A stretch of 19,246 bases of DNA from JAJXWB01 sp047605445 (GCA_047605445.1 JASGFP010000083.1:1-19246), one strand, 5' to 3'; numbered from the stretch's first letter, positions 6,744 through 15,259 are shown. Notes: generated from the sequence alone by a model not told the origin. Translations and numbers: made by a program.

Positions 6744-7505
6744 CTAGGTCGTTGATCCAGCCCAATCTCCGAAAACGCTCTGGACGAGAGCCATTCCTGC
6801 AACAGCCGCCGTATCCGCCCGCAGGATGCGGGGCCCGAGCGAAATCCGCAGCGACCGCGGCGCGGCGAGCGCCAGCGCCCTCTCCTTTTCGTCGAACCCG
6901 CCTTCCGGCCCGATGAGCAGTCCAACGCCGCGCGGCGTCCCGGCGCGCGCAGCGCGCAGCGCAGCGACCGGATCAGCGATTTCCGCGTCCTCGTCGCAGA
7001 AGATCAGCAGACGGTCGGCCGGCCATTGCGCGATCATGCGCTCGAACGGGATCTCCGCCTCCACCTGCGGCACGCGGAGCACGCCGCATTGCTCGGCTGC
7101 CTCGATCACATTGGCGCGCATGCGTTCGAGGTTGAGGCGCGCGACCTGCGTGCGGCGCGTCAGCACCGGCCGCAGGCGGCCCGCGCCCATCTCGACCGCC
7201 TTTTGCACGGCATAGTCGAGGCGGGCGTGTTTGAGGGGGGCGAAGCAGAGATCGATGTCAGGGCCGCCTTCCTGCGGGCGGTTCTGACTTTCGAGCGCGA
7301 GGATAGCCTCGCGCTTCTTCGCCTCCGCGATCGAGGCGAGCCATTCGCCGTCGCGACCGTTGAACACGAGAAGCCTGTCGCCCGATTTGAGACGCAGGAC
7401 GTTGAGCAGGAAATTGGCGCGGTCCGCGCCCGCCGCGATCCGCGCGCCCGCATGCAAAGCGTCATCGACGAACAGGCGCGTGGCGGCGAAATCGTAGCGG
7501 GCCAT
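6744..7505 (-). CDS. rsmE: 16S rRNA (uracil-1498-N3)-methyltransferase
   Basis: This SPOUT-class enzyme methylates N3 of U1498 in the decoding region of 16S rRNA, using S-adenosylmethionine. The 253-residue protein has an N-terminal PUA-like domain with NFLLNVLRLKSGDRLLVFNG (31-50). The C-terminal SPOUT knot follows, with KAVEMGAGRLRPVLTRRTQ (102-120), EAAEQCGVLRVP (135-146), LLIGPEGGFDEKE (196-208) and the cofactor-loop LGPRILRADTA (223-233). Length and motif order are typical. The ATG at 7503-7505 is one base from the stop codon of the upstream DsbA-like gene, so the two are probably translated from one transcript. The C-terminus ends soon after the last knot helix. Confidence 0.94.
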   Translation of the reverse strand: MARYDFAATRLFVDDALHAGARIAAGADRANFLLNVLRLKSGDRLLVFNGRDGEWLASIAEAKKREAILALESQNRPQEGGPDIDLCFAPLKHARLDYAVQKAVEMGAGRLRPVLTRRTQVARLNLERMRANVIEAAEQCGVLRVPQVEAEIPFERMIAQWPADRLLIFCDEDAEIADPVAALRAARAGTPRGVGLLIGPEGGFDEKERALALAAPRSLRISLGPRILRADTAAVAGMALVQSVFGDWAGSTT

Positions 7506-7506
7506 G

Positions 7507-8166
7507 CTACGCGCAGGTGATGCGTTCGCAGGCGCGCACGTTCTTCACCATGCGCGCGATGGCCTTAGGGCCCGGCCAGCCGCCGACGCCCATGCCGTTC
7601 ATGGCGAAGGACGGCGTGGCGTCCATCGCGAGCGCGCGTCCGGTCTGCACATGGGCCATCAGCTGCTTGCGCATGTCCTCGCCGTCGGCTTTCGCTTCGA
7701 GCGCCTTGGCGTCGAGGCCCAGCTTCTTCGCGTGTCCGAGCGCGCCCATGCCGTCGAGCGGGCCGCGGTGGGCGAGCATGGCGCGGTGCAGGGTATACGC
7801 CTTCGCGTCGTCGTACATGGCGCGCGCGGCCATCGCGACCTTGGCCGCCTGCACGCTGCCGAGCGACAGGATCGCGTTCTGCACGAGGATCAGGCTGAAA
7901 TTCTTGTCGCCCGTCACGAGTTTGTGCAGGTCGGGCTCCGACCTTTTGCACCACGGGCAATTATAGTCGAAGAATTCGTAGAGGATCGCGTCGGGGCTCT
8001 TGCCGCCCGCCACGATCGTCCCCGGCAGGTCCAGCGAAATGTCCGACGGCAAGCGCCAGGTGGGCGCCGGCTTGCCGTCGTCGCCACGAAACTCATCGTC
8101 GGCGCGCGCAACGCCGGCAAGCAGCGCGGTCGCCCCGCCGCTGACAAAAATCCGTCTGTCCATCAT
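7507..8166 (-). CDS. DsbA/Com1-like periplasmic thiol-disulfide oxidoreductase
   Basis: This 219-residue thioredoxin-fold protein has an N-terminal export signal (residues 1-22). Its DRRIFVSGG resembles a twin-arginine motif and is followed by the short hydrophobic ATALLAGVA and ARA|DD. The active site is CPWC at 70-73 in FFDYNCPWCKRSEPDLHK, and the cis-proline loop is DATPSF with Pro185. A helical insertion, as in DsbA/DsbG-like proteins, lies between them. It probably forms or rearranges disulfides in periplasmic proteins. Two further cysteines (213 and 218) occur at the very C-terminus. The start at 8164-8166 overlaps the stop of the upstream cyclic-di-GMP gene by 4 bases (ATGA), with a second in-frame ATG directly after. 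rsmE follows after one base. It may be oxidase or reductase; motif CPWC alone does not settle this. Confidence 0.88.
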   Translation of the reverse strand: MMDRRIFVSGGATALLAGVARADDEFRGDDGKPAPTWRLPSDISLDLPGTIVAGGKSPDAILYEFFDYNCPWCKRSEPDLHKLVTGDKNFSLILVQNAILSLGSVQAAKVAMAARAMYDDAKAYTLHRAMLAHRGPLDGMGALGHAKKLGLDAKALEAKADGEDMRKQLMAHVQTGRALAMDATPSFAMNGMGVGGWPGPKAIARMVKNVRACERITCA

Positions 8167-11060
8167 GCCGCCTCTGTAGCCGCGCCCACCAGCTTGCGGG
8201 CGTCGAGCGCGCTGATCGGGTGGCCGAAAGCATAGCCTTGCGCAAATTCGCAGCCGAGCTGGTAAAGCTCGATGGCGTCCGATTCAGTCTCGGCGCCTTC
8301 GGCGACGACTTCCATGCCGAGATCGTGCGCGAGCGCGACGATGGAGCGCAGGATCACGGGGCGCGCGCCGCTCGAATTCTGCTGCACGAAAGAGCGATCG
8401 ATCTTGATCGTGTCGAAGGGGAAGCGCTGGAGATAGGCGAGCGAGGAATAGCCCGTGCCGAAATCGTCCAGCGAAAGCCCGGCGCCGAGGTTCTTGATGC
8501 GGGTCAGCATCTGCGCGGCGTATTCCGGGTTTTCCATCACCAGGCTCTCGGTGAGTTCGAGCTTGAGCGTGCCGCGGATGACGTCGGAGCGGGTCAGCGC
8601 GTTCTTCACATCCTGAAGGAGATCGTGCCGCAGCAGTTGGCGTGAGGAGACGTTGACGGAGGCGAAGATCGGCGGTTCGACGTCGAGCGCCTTCTGCCAT
8701 GCCGCGAGTTCGCGCGCGGTGCGTTCGAGAACGAAGACGCCGAGCTCGACGATGACGCCGGTTTCTTCCGCAATCGGAATGAAGACATCGGGGCCAAGGC
8801 GCCCGAGGCTCGGATGATCCCAGCGCAAGAGCGCCTCGAAGCCCGCGACCGTGCGATCCTCCAGCCGGACGATCGGCTGGAAATAGACCTTGATCTCGCC
8901 GCGCGACAGCGCGCGCCGCAGGTCGGCTTCGAGCGCGAGCCGGTCGGAGCGCTGGCTGCGCATGCCCGGCCGGAAGACCTCGATGCGATTGCCGCCGGCG
9001 CGCTTGGCGTGACGCATGGCGATCTCGGCGTCCTTGAGCATGTCGTCGCGCTTGGCGTGCGTCTGCGGATCGAACAGGGCGATGCCGACGGAAGCCGAGA
9101 GCGCTATCTCGCGCTCGGCGAAGGAGACTGGCGTGGACAGCGCGCGGCGCATCGTTTCGGCGAGTTGCACGACATGCTCGGGATTGCTTTCCGACAGAAC
9201 GATCACGGCGAACGTGTCGCCGGAGACTCGCGCCAGCGTGTCCTGCGGCTGCAGCAGGCGCGTCAGGCGGCGCGCGGCGGTCAGCAGGATCGAATCGCCT
9301 GCCGATATACCGATCGTCTCGTTGATCTGCTTGAAGCGGTCGATGTCGACGCACAGCACCGTCGGCCGCGCCGCTTCCGCGCGCGCGAAGGAGAGCGCGG
9401 CTTCCAGCCGGTCGAAAAACAATTCGCGGTTGGGCAGGCCCGTCAGATTGTCGTGCACGGCGTCGTGCAGCAGGCGCTCTTGCGCCGTGCGCTCGTCGGT
9501 GACGTCGACCAGCGTGCCGACGACGCGGATCACCTCGCCGTCGGGACCGACGACGGGGCGGCAGCGCAGGCGATACCAGAGATAGTGGCCGTCCGAAGCG
9601 CGCAGGCGGAATTCCTCGTTGATGCGGCCGCGGCGCTGCTCCAGCAGCGTGTCGAGGCAGGCGCGATAGCGGTCACGCTCGAAGGGATGAAGAATTTCGA
9701 GCCAGTTCGACGCCGGGCCCTCGAGATCGCCGCGCTCGAGGCCGAGATGGGATTCGACCTCCGGGCTGACGTAGATGTGGTCGGCCGGCACGTCCCAGTC
9801 GAAGATGACGTCGGCCGCGCCGGTCACGGCCAGCGCCTTGCGCTCGACGTCCGAGATGGCGCCCTGCGCGAGCCCGCCCGAAGCGAAGGCGTTCTGCATG
9901 ACGGTGAAGCCGATCAGCATCACGATCAGCACGAGGCCGCCGATCAGCGTGGGGCCGACGATATCGTTCGACAGCGCGCCGGTGACGGCGAAGCCCGCCG
10001 CGCAGACCCAGGCGAGCAGCAGGAACCATGTCGGGATGAGCATGATCGCGCGCTCGTAGCCGTGCGTCGAGAGATACACGACGAGCAGGAGCCCAGCCCC
10101 CGCAACGGTGGCGAGCGAAATATGCGCGACGCCGGCCGCGACGGAGGGGTCGTACCAGGCGAGCCCCAGCAGCGCGAGCAGGAACACGACCCAGAGGCCG
10201 ACGACATGCGAGGCGCGCACATGCCAGCGGTTGAGGTTGAGGTAGGCGAACAGGAACACCACGAGCGTGGCGGACAGAATCGTCTCGGCGGCGGCGCGCC
10301 AGAAGCGGTCGGCGTCCACGCCCACCCCGAAGGCGCGCGCGAAAAAACCGAAGTCGATGCAGACATAGGCGAAGACCGCCCAGGCGAGCGCGGCGGCGGC
10401 GGGGAAGATGACCGCGCTCTTGACCACGACAACGATGGTGAGGAACAGCGCCAGCAGGCCGGAAATGCCGATGACGATGCCCTTGTAGAGCGTCAGGCTG
10501 GTCGCGCGATCCTTGTAGGCGTCGGGATCCCAGAGATAGAGCTGCGGCAGGTTGGGCGTGCGCAGCTCGGCGACATAGGTCACGGTCGTGCCGGGATCGA
10601 GCGTCACGCGAAAAACGTCGGCGTCCGGATTGTCTTCCGCCTCGGGTGGAAAGCCCTGGCTCGCCGTGATGGCGTTGATGCGCACGGCGCCGAGGTCGGG
10701 CCAGATGACGCCGGAGCCGACGAGGCGGAAATGCGGCGCCACCAGCAGGCGCTCGATCTGCTCGTCGGTGTCGTTGGTCAGCGCGAACACGATCCACGAG
10801 GGCCGCGCGCCCTCCTGCTTGGCGCGCACCTCGATGCGGCGCACGATGCCGTCGGAGCCGGGCGCGGTGGAGACCTGCAGGCGATCGCCCTGCGAGGAAT
10901 AGGATTCGACAGCGCGCGTGAGATTGATCGCCTGGGAATCGAGCGGCACACGCACGGATTCGATTGCGCGCGCCGGCAGGCATTCGGCGGCAAGAATGAG
11001 GACGGCCAGGAGCAATCGGACCAAACGCACGAATTCTCTCTTTCGGGGACGGCCGCCCAT
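8163..11060 (-). CDS. Membrane 7TM-PAS-GGDEF-EAL cyclic-di-GMP protein (degenerate GGDEF, intact EAL)
   Basis: This 965-residue inner-membrane signalling protein has, in order: a signal peptide (about 11-32); a periplasmic domain (33-185); a seven-helix membrane block (about 190-393) resembling 7TMR-DISM receptors; a PAS domain (about 405-520); GGDEF (about 530-700); and EAL (about 705-955). The GGDEF signature reads SGDTF (613-617) and the inhibitory RxxD site is missing, so cyclase activity is doubtful. The EAL half looks complete: EALLR (742-746), Asn803, Glu835 in LELTES, DDFGTG (865-870), Lys886 and Glu921. It is therefore probably a cyclic-di-GMP phosphodiesterase tuned by PAS and periplasmic signals. 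Start: ATG at 11058-11060; a GTG at 11028-11030 preceded by GAGAGA is a credible alternative, ten residues shorter. It is coupled by an ATGA overlap to the DsbA-like gene. Confidence 0.9.
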   Translation of the reverse strand: MGGRPRKREFVRLVRLLLAVLILAAECLPARAIESVRVPLDSQAINLTRAVESYSSQGDRLQVSTAPGSDGIVRRIEVRAKQEGARPSWIVFALTNDTDEQIERLLVAPHFRLVGSGVIWPDLGAVRINAITASQGFPPEAEDNPDADVFRVTLDPGTTVTYVAELRTPNLPQLYLWDPDAYKDRATSLTLYKGIVIGISGLLALFLTIVVVVKSAVIFPAAAALAWAVFAYVCIDFGFFARAFGVGVDADRFWRAAAETILSATLVVFLFAYLNLNRWHVRASHVVGLWVVFLLALLGLAWYDPSVAAGVAHISLATVAGAGLLLVVYLSTHGYERAIMLIPTWFLLLAWVCAAGFAVTGALSNDIVGPTLIGGLVLIVMLIGFTVMQNAFASGGLAQGAISDVERKALAVTGAADVIFDWDVPADHIYVSPEVESHLGLERGDLEGPASNWLEILHPFERDRYRACLDTLLEQRRGRINEEFRLRASDGHYLWYRLRCRPVVGPDGEVIRVVGTLVDVTDERTAQERLLHDAVHDNLTGLPNRELFFDRLEAALSFARAEAARPTVLCVDIDRFKQINETIGISAGDSILLTAARRLTRLLQPQDTLARVSGDTFAVIVLSESNPEHVVQLAETMRRALSTPVSFAEREIALSASVGIALFDPQTHAKRDDMLKDAEIAMRHAKRAGGNRIEVFRPGMRSQRSDRLALEADLRRALSRGEIKVYFQPIVRLEDRTVAGFEALLRWDHPSLGRLGPDVFIPIAEETGVIVELGVFVLERTARELAAWQKALDVEPPIFASVNVSSRQLLRHDLLQDVKNALTRSDVIRGTLKLELTESLVMENPEYAAQMLTRIKNLGAGLSLDDFGTGYSSLAYLQRFPFDTIKIDRSFVQQNSSGARPVILRSIVALAHDLGMEVVAEGAETESDAIELYQLGCEFAQGYAFGHPISALDARKLVGAATEAA

Positions 11061-11100
11061 AGAGGCTGAAATCTGGCCCGGGGGTGCGCCCTGTTCGTGT

Positions 11101-11126
11101 CGGAAGTTTGACTGGTAAAGCTTCCG
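11101..11126. other. Hairpin between GNAT and cyclic-di-GMP genes
   Basis: CGGAAG at 11101-11106 pairs with CTTCCG at 11121-11126, extendable by three weaker pairs, in the 86-base gap between the two minus-strand genes. There is no U-tract on the minus strand, so it is not a convincing terminator. It could be an RNA-processing or promoter-proximal element. Confidence 0.25.
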
Positions 11127-11146
11127 GCGCGAGCCGGCAAGAAGCC

Positions 11147-11779
11147 TCAGGCGAAGGAGGGACCGTCGTCGTTGCGCGCGCGCAGGCGCGGGGGCAGCGG
11201 CGGGTCGTTTTCCAGCACGGCGAACAGCAGATGATCCTGCCAGCGGCCGTTGATGCGCAGGTAGGATCGGGCAAGCCCCTCGCGCCGGAAACCGGCGCTT
11301 TCCAGCACGCGGATCGAGGCGGCGTTGGTGGGCAGACAGGCGGCTTCCACCCGGTGCAGGCGCAACGTCTGGAAGGAATAAGCTACCGCCGCGCGCAGGG
11401 CCCGCGACATATAGCCCTGCCCCGCGTAGTTCACGCCGACCCAATAGCCGATGGTCCCCGCCTGCGCGACGCCGCGGCGTATCTGCCCGATGGTGAGGCC
11501 GCCGACCAGCGCCTTGTCGCGCGAGCGGAAAATCAGGAAGGGAAAGGCTTCGTCGCGCGCCATTTCTTCCGCATGGCGCCGGACGCGGCGGCGGAAGGCG
11601 GCGCGGGTCAGATCGTCGGAGGGCCAGATCGGCTCCCAGGGCGTGAGGAAGTTGCGGCTGTGTTCGCGCAGCCGCGCCCAATCCTGCCAGTCGGCCATTT
11701 CGGCCGGGCGCAGAAACACGCCGTCGCCGCGCACGAAGGTATTGTTGTCGGTGCTCGGCCCCAGTCGAAACAAGGCCAT
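11147..11779 (-). CDS. GNAT-family N-acetyltransferase (RimJ/RimL-like)
   Basis: This 210-residue acetyl-CoA-dependent acetyltransferase of the RimJ/RimL/SpeG group modifies protein N-termini or small amines. It shows the group's layout: VFLRPAEMADWQDW at 21-34; GGLTIGQIRRG at 93-103; the acetyl-CoA-binding motif GYWVGVNYAGQGYMSRAL at 111-128; and the C-terminal NAASIRVLESAGFRREG at 152-168. Related RimJ proteins acetylate the N-terminus of ribosomal protein S5, but the substrate here cannot be read. The start at 11777-11779 lies three bases after the stop of the M16 peptidase gene, with GAGG in that gene's tail as ribosome-binding site. The two are likely co-translated. The last 20 residues are a polar Pro/Arg-rich tail. 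Confidence 0.9.
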   Translation of the reverse strand: MALFRLGPSTDNNTFVRGDGVFLRPAEMADWQDWARLREHSRNFLTPWEPIWPSDDLTRAAFRRRVRRHAEEMARDEAFPFLIFRSRDKALVGGLTIGQIRRGVAQAGTIGYWVGVNYAGQGYMSRALRAAVAYSFQTLRLHRVEAACLPTNAASIRVLESAGFRREGLARSYLRINGRWQDHLLFAVLENDPPLPPRLRARNDDGPSFA

Positions 11780-11782
11780 GAA

Positions 11783-13045
11783 TCAGCCCGTCCTCAGCCG
11801 CTCGGCGACGCAGTCCGCCGTCAGGCCCCGTCCGGTCGGTCCCACGGCGGCGAGCGTCGGCGCGCTGGAGAGAAGCCTGCGACCGGCGGCGCGCACGCCG
11901 GACAGGGTGAGTTGCTCTATTTCGCCGATGATCTCGCTTCGCGCAAGCACGCGGCCGAAAATCGCCGTCTGCCGGGCGAGCTGATTGACGCGGGCGGGCG
12001 AGGATTCGAGCGCGGCCAGCAGCGAGACTTTCGCCTGCGCTTTCGCGCGGCGCAGTTCCGTTTCGGTCAGATCCTCGACAGCGGCGGCGATGCAATCCAT
12101 CGCGACACGAGCGAGTTCGACTGCGTCGCGTGGATCGGTCGCCGCCTGCAGGCCGAAGATTCCGGTGTCGTCGTAGGACCAGTTGAACGTGTCGATGGAA
12201 TAGGCGAGCCCGCGTTTTTCGCGCACTTCCTGAAAGAGCCTGGACGACATGCCGCCGCCGACCGCGCCGGAAAAGACATGCGCCGCAGCGGCGTCATGAT
12301 CGCGATGGCCGACGCCTTCGAAGGCGATAACGATATTGGCCTGCTCGGCGCCCTTGCGCGATTTCTCCTCGCCGCCGCGATAGCGGGCCGCCTCGAAGGC
12401 GGGTCGAGAGACCTGCGGCATGGCGCCAAACAGTTTTTCCGCCGCACGCACGATTTCGCCGTGGTCGACCGCGCCCGCCGCCGAGACGATCAGCGAATTG
12501 GCGCCGTAGAAGCGGTCGAGATAGGCGCGGATCATCGCGCGATCGAAGGATTTAACCGTCTTCTTCACGCCGAGGATCGGGCGGCCGAGCGGCTGATCCG
12601 GATAGGCCGCGCGATCCATCAGCTCCATCACGAGATCGTCGGGATCGTCCTCGACCGCCGCGATCTCCTGCAGGATGACGTTCTTCTCGCGTTCGAGCTC
12701 GTCTGCGTCGAATACCGAGTCGGTCAGAATATCGGCGAAGATCTCCAGCGCGCGCTCGACTTCGCCGGGCAGCAGGCGCGCGAGATAGGCTGTGTGTTCG
12801 CTCGCCGTCTCGGCGTTGAGATCGCCGCCGGCTTCCTCGATTTCGGCGGCTATCGCGCGGGCGTCGCGCGTGCGCGTGCCCTTGAAAGCCATATGCTCGA
12901 TGAGATGCGACAGGCCATGCTCCTGCGCCGTCTCGTTGCGCGAGCCGACCGCGGCATAGACGCCGACCGCCGCAGTTTCCGCGCCTTCCATCCGGTCGGT
13001 GACGATCCGCAGGCCGGACGGCAGCGTGGTCGTCTCGACGCTCAT
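11783..13045 (-). CDS. M16-family zinc peptidase (mitochondrial-processing-peptidase-like)
   Basis: This 420-residue metallopeptidase of family M16 is close in layout to the beta subunit of mitochondrial processing peptidase and to bacterial PqqF/MppB-like proteins. The inverted zinc motif HLIEH is at 47-51 (His47, Glu50, His51), and the third ligand Glu127 is in NVILQEI. The second domain carries GGGMSSRLFQEVREKRGLAYSI, the family's glycine-rich loop with the conserved Arg/Tyr segment. No signal peptide is seen, so it is probably cytosolic. In Rhizobiales it regularly follows thrC. Here its ATG (13043-13045) overlaps the thrC stop by 4 bases (ATGA), indicating translational coupling, although no metabolic link to threonine synthesis is evident. 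Natural substrates of these bacterial enzymes are mostly unknown. Confidence 0.94.
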   Translation of the reverse strand: MSVETTTLPSGLRIVTDRMEGAETAAVGVYAAVGSRNETAQEHGLSHLIEHMAFKGTRTRDARAIAAEIEEAGGDLNAETASEHTAYLARLLPGEVERALEIFADILTDSVFDADELEREKNVILQEIAAVEDDPDDLVMELMDRAAYPDQPLGRPILGVKKTVKSFDRAMIRAYLDRFYGANSLIVSAAGAVDHGEIVRAAEKLFGAMPQVSRPAFEAARYRGGEEKSRKGAEQANIVIAFEGVGHRDHDAAAAHVFSGAVGGGMSSRLFQEVREKRGLAYSIDTFNWSYDDTGIFGLQAATDPRDAVELARVAMDCIAAAVEDLTETELRRAKAQAKVSLLAALESSPARVNQLARQTAIFGRVLARSEIIGEIEQLTLSGVRAAGRRLLSSAPTLAAVGPTGRGLTADCVAERLRTG

Positions 13046-14451
13046 GCCGCTTTCAATGCGCGCGCGCGGGCGCGGATAAATTTTTCCACGGCGCCCATGT
13101 CGTTGGCGACGACATCGAACCGCTCCTCGCGCTCCATGATGTCGGCGAGATGCGGCGGCAGCGTGGGATGGACGCCGGTCGCCGCCTCGATCGCATCCGG
13201 GAATTTCGCGGGATGCGCGGTGCCCGCGACAATCATCGGCGTATGCGGCGCTTTCGCCAGCGCGCGGAAGCCCGCTGCGACGCCGACGGCGCTGTGCGGA
13301 TCGAGAATGTAGTCGCTCGCCGCGTAGACGCGCGCGATTTCCTTGCGCGTCTCGCTCTCGCTGACGCTCGCTGCATCGAAATCGGCGCGGATGCGGCCGA
13401 GCGCTCCCGGCTCGATGTCGAACGCCTTCGCCTGATCGAGCCGCGCCATGAGATTTCGGATCGCGCCGGCGTCACGGCCACAGGCGTCGAACAGCAGGCG
13501 CTCGAAGTTCGACGACACCTGAATGTCCATCGACGGCGATTGCGTCGCCTTTACGCCGCGCACCTCGTAGCGGCCGGTTTCCAGCGTGCGCGCGAGAATG
13601 TCGTTCTCGTTGGTGGCGATGACGAGACGCTCGATCGGCAGGCCCATTTTCTTGGCGACATAGCCCGCGAGAATGTCGCCGAAATTGCCCGTCGGCACCG
13701 TGAAGGACACGGGCCGATGCGGAGCGCCGAGCGCAACCGCACTCGTGAAATAATAGACGATCTGCGCGACGACGCGCGCCCAGTTGATCGAATTGACGCC
13801 AGTCAGTCCGACATCGTCGCGGAAGCGCGCGTCGCGAAACAGGTTCTTCAGGATCGCCTGCGCGTCGTCGAAATTTCCTTCGAGCGCGATGGCGTGAATG
13901 TTGGCGTCCGCAACCGTCGTCATCTGGCGGCGCTGCACGTCCGACACGCGGCCGTGCGGATAGAGGATGAAGACATCGACCTGATCGAGGCCGCGAAAGG
14001 CCTCGATCGCCGCTGCGCCCGTATCGCCCGAGGTCGCGCCGACGACGGTGGCGCGCCTGCCGCGGATTTTCAGCGCATGGTTCATGATGCGGCCGAGCAA
14101 TTGCATCGCCACGTCCTTGAAGGCGAGCGTGGGGCCGTGAAAGAGCTCGAGCAGGAAGAGATTGTCGGAGAGCTGGGCGAGCGGCGTCACCGCGGGATGG
14201 CGGAACGTCTTGTAGGCGTCGGCGATCATCGCCGAGAGGCTTTCGCGCGGGATGGCGTCGCCAACGAACGGCGAGATGATGGTTTCGGCGGCTTCCGCAT
14301 AGGTACGCCCGGCCAGCCCCGCGATGGTGGAGGCGTGAAGCTGCGGATAGGACTCGGGCAGGTAAAGGCCGCCGTCGGTCGCCAGCCCTGCCAGCGCGGT
14401 CTCTGTGAAATTCAGCGCGGGCGCTTCGCCGCGGGTGGAAATGTAGCGCAT
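13042..14451 (-). CDS. thrC: Threonine synthase
   Basis: This pyridoxal-phosphate enzyme converts O-phosphohomoserine to threonine, the final step of the pathway, in the cytosol. The 469-residue protein starts MRYISTRGEAP, typical of the long-form (fungal/proteobacterial) enzyme. The PLP lysine is in FHGPTLAFKDVAMQ at residue 112. ATSGDTGAAA binds the phosphate, and the PTGNFGDILAGY segment lies further on. The start at 14449-14451 is preferred because GGGA lies five bases upstream and the family begins MRY; another ATG at 14455-14457 would add two residues. The gene lies 63 bases after SURF1 and may be transcribed from the cytochrome oxidase assembly unit or its own promoter. Its substrate is made by ThrB, encoded 10 kb away in this window. 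Confidence 0.96.
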   Translation of the reverse strand: MRYISTRGEAPALNFTETALAGLATDGGLYLPESYPQLHASTIAGLAGRTYAEAAETIISPFVGDAIPRESLSAMIADAYKTFRHPAVTPLAQLSDNLFLLELFHGPTLAFKDVAMQLLGRIMNHALKIRGRRATVVGATSGDTGAAAIEAFRGLDQVDVFILYPHGRVSDVQRRQMTTVADANIHAIALEGNFDDAQAILKNLFRDARFRDDVGLTGVNSINWARVVAQIVYYFTSAVALGAPHRPVSFTVPTGNFGDILAGYVAKKMGLPIERLVIATNENDILARTLETGRYEVRGVKATQSPSMDIQVSSNFERLLFDACGRDAGAIRNLMARLDQAKAFDIEPGALGRIRADFDAASVSESETRKEIARVYAASDYILDPHSAVGVAAGFRALAKAPHTPMIVAGTAHPAKFPDAIEAATGVHPTLPPHLADIMEREERFDVVANDMGAVEKFIRARARALKAA

Positions 14452-14514
14452 GATCATCCCGGTTTTGGTCGGGCGGGGTTTAACACGAATTGGGCCGTCG
14501 GGGGCCAGCGGGAT

Positions 14515-15258
14515 TCAGCGCCGGCCCCTGCCCCACGCCCATGCTCCGAATACTCCCGCCAGCGTCGCAGCCAGCCCGAACCACGTCCAGGCGTAGGACA
14601 GGTGGTTGTTGGGGATGTTCAGTTCCGTCGCGCCGCCGTGCGGCCATCCTTTGGCCGCGGGATCGGCGTCGACGTCGAGCGCGAAGGGGGCTGAGCCCTC
14701 GAGCTTGAGCGCTGCCGCCATAGCCCCGGGATCGCGCGTGTAGAACAGCAGCTTGTCCGGCTCGTCGGCCGGGGTGAAGGCGTTGCGGTCTTCCGGTTCG
14801 CGCATCAGGCCGGAGATTTCGACGTCTCCCGCCGGCGGGGGAGTCCGCAGTTCAGGCTTGTCCTTCCAGGCGAGCGGCGCGAAGCCGCGATTGACGAGCA
14901 GCGCCCCGCCAGCCGCCGGCGCGAAGGGCGTCATCACCTGATAGCCCGGACCGACATTGCGGTCGGCGGCGGCCGGCGCGGACGAACGGAAGATCAGGAT
15001 TTCGCCGGGCAGGTAATGGCCGCGCACGCGCACATGGCGATAGTCGTAGTCGTCGGGCCGCAGGCTCGACCATTCGGCAGGCGGCGGCAGCGGCGCCGGG
15101 GGCTGGTGGATGCGCGCGGCGATGCGGGCGATCAGCGTCTCCTTCCAGGCGAGGCGCTGCAATTGCCAGGCGCCGAGCGAGACGAGGATGGCGAAAGCGA
15201 CCGCAGCGGCGATGGCCGGACCGACGAGGCCCCGCCGCCTGTGCGCCCGCGCAGTCAT
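14515..15258 (-). CDS. SURF1-family cytochrome oxidase assembly protein
   Basis: This inner-membrane protein assists insertion of heme a into subunit I of aa3-type oxidase. The 247-residue protein has the SURF1 topology: an N-terminal helix (about 12-31) ending in SLGAWQLQRLAWKE, a periplasmic domain with GYQVMTPF (105-112), LVNRGF (121-126) and LFYTRDP, and a C-terminal segment PNNHLSYAWTWFGLA (216-230) leading into the second helix. The ATG at 15256-15258 is one base after the DUF983 stop. A longer in-frame start at 15342 would overlap DUF983 by 80 bases and is rejected. It stands downstream of ctaD, ctaB, ctaG and ctaE, consistent with a role in the same complex. Confidence 0.94.
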   Translation of the reverse strand: MTARAHRRRGLVGPAIAAAVAFAILVSLGAWQLQRLAWKETLIARIAARIHQPPAPLPPPAEWSSLRPDDYDYRHVRVRGHYLPGEILIFRSSAPAAADRNVGPGYQVMTPFAPAAGGALLVNRGFAPLAWKDKPELRTPPPAGDVEISGLMREPEDRNAFTPADEPDKLLFYTRDPGAMAAALKLEGSAPFALDVDADPAAKGWPHGGATELNIPNNHLSYAWTWFGLAATLAGVFGAWAWGRGRR

Positions 15259-15259
15259 G

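Noticed and set aside
8814..13312. Long plus-strand open frames of over 700 codons opposite the cyclic-di-GMP, GNAT and M16 genes
   Set aside because: They are antisense shadows of well-supported minus-strand genes in GC-rich DNA; the translations are Arg/Gly/Ala/His-rich, without domains or hydrophobic patterning.
13150..14694. Plus-strand 514-codon open frame opposite thrC
   Set aside because: Shadow of thrC, whose PLP-lysine motif and length are clear on the minus strand.
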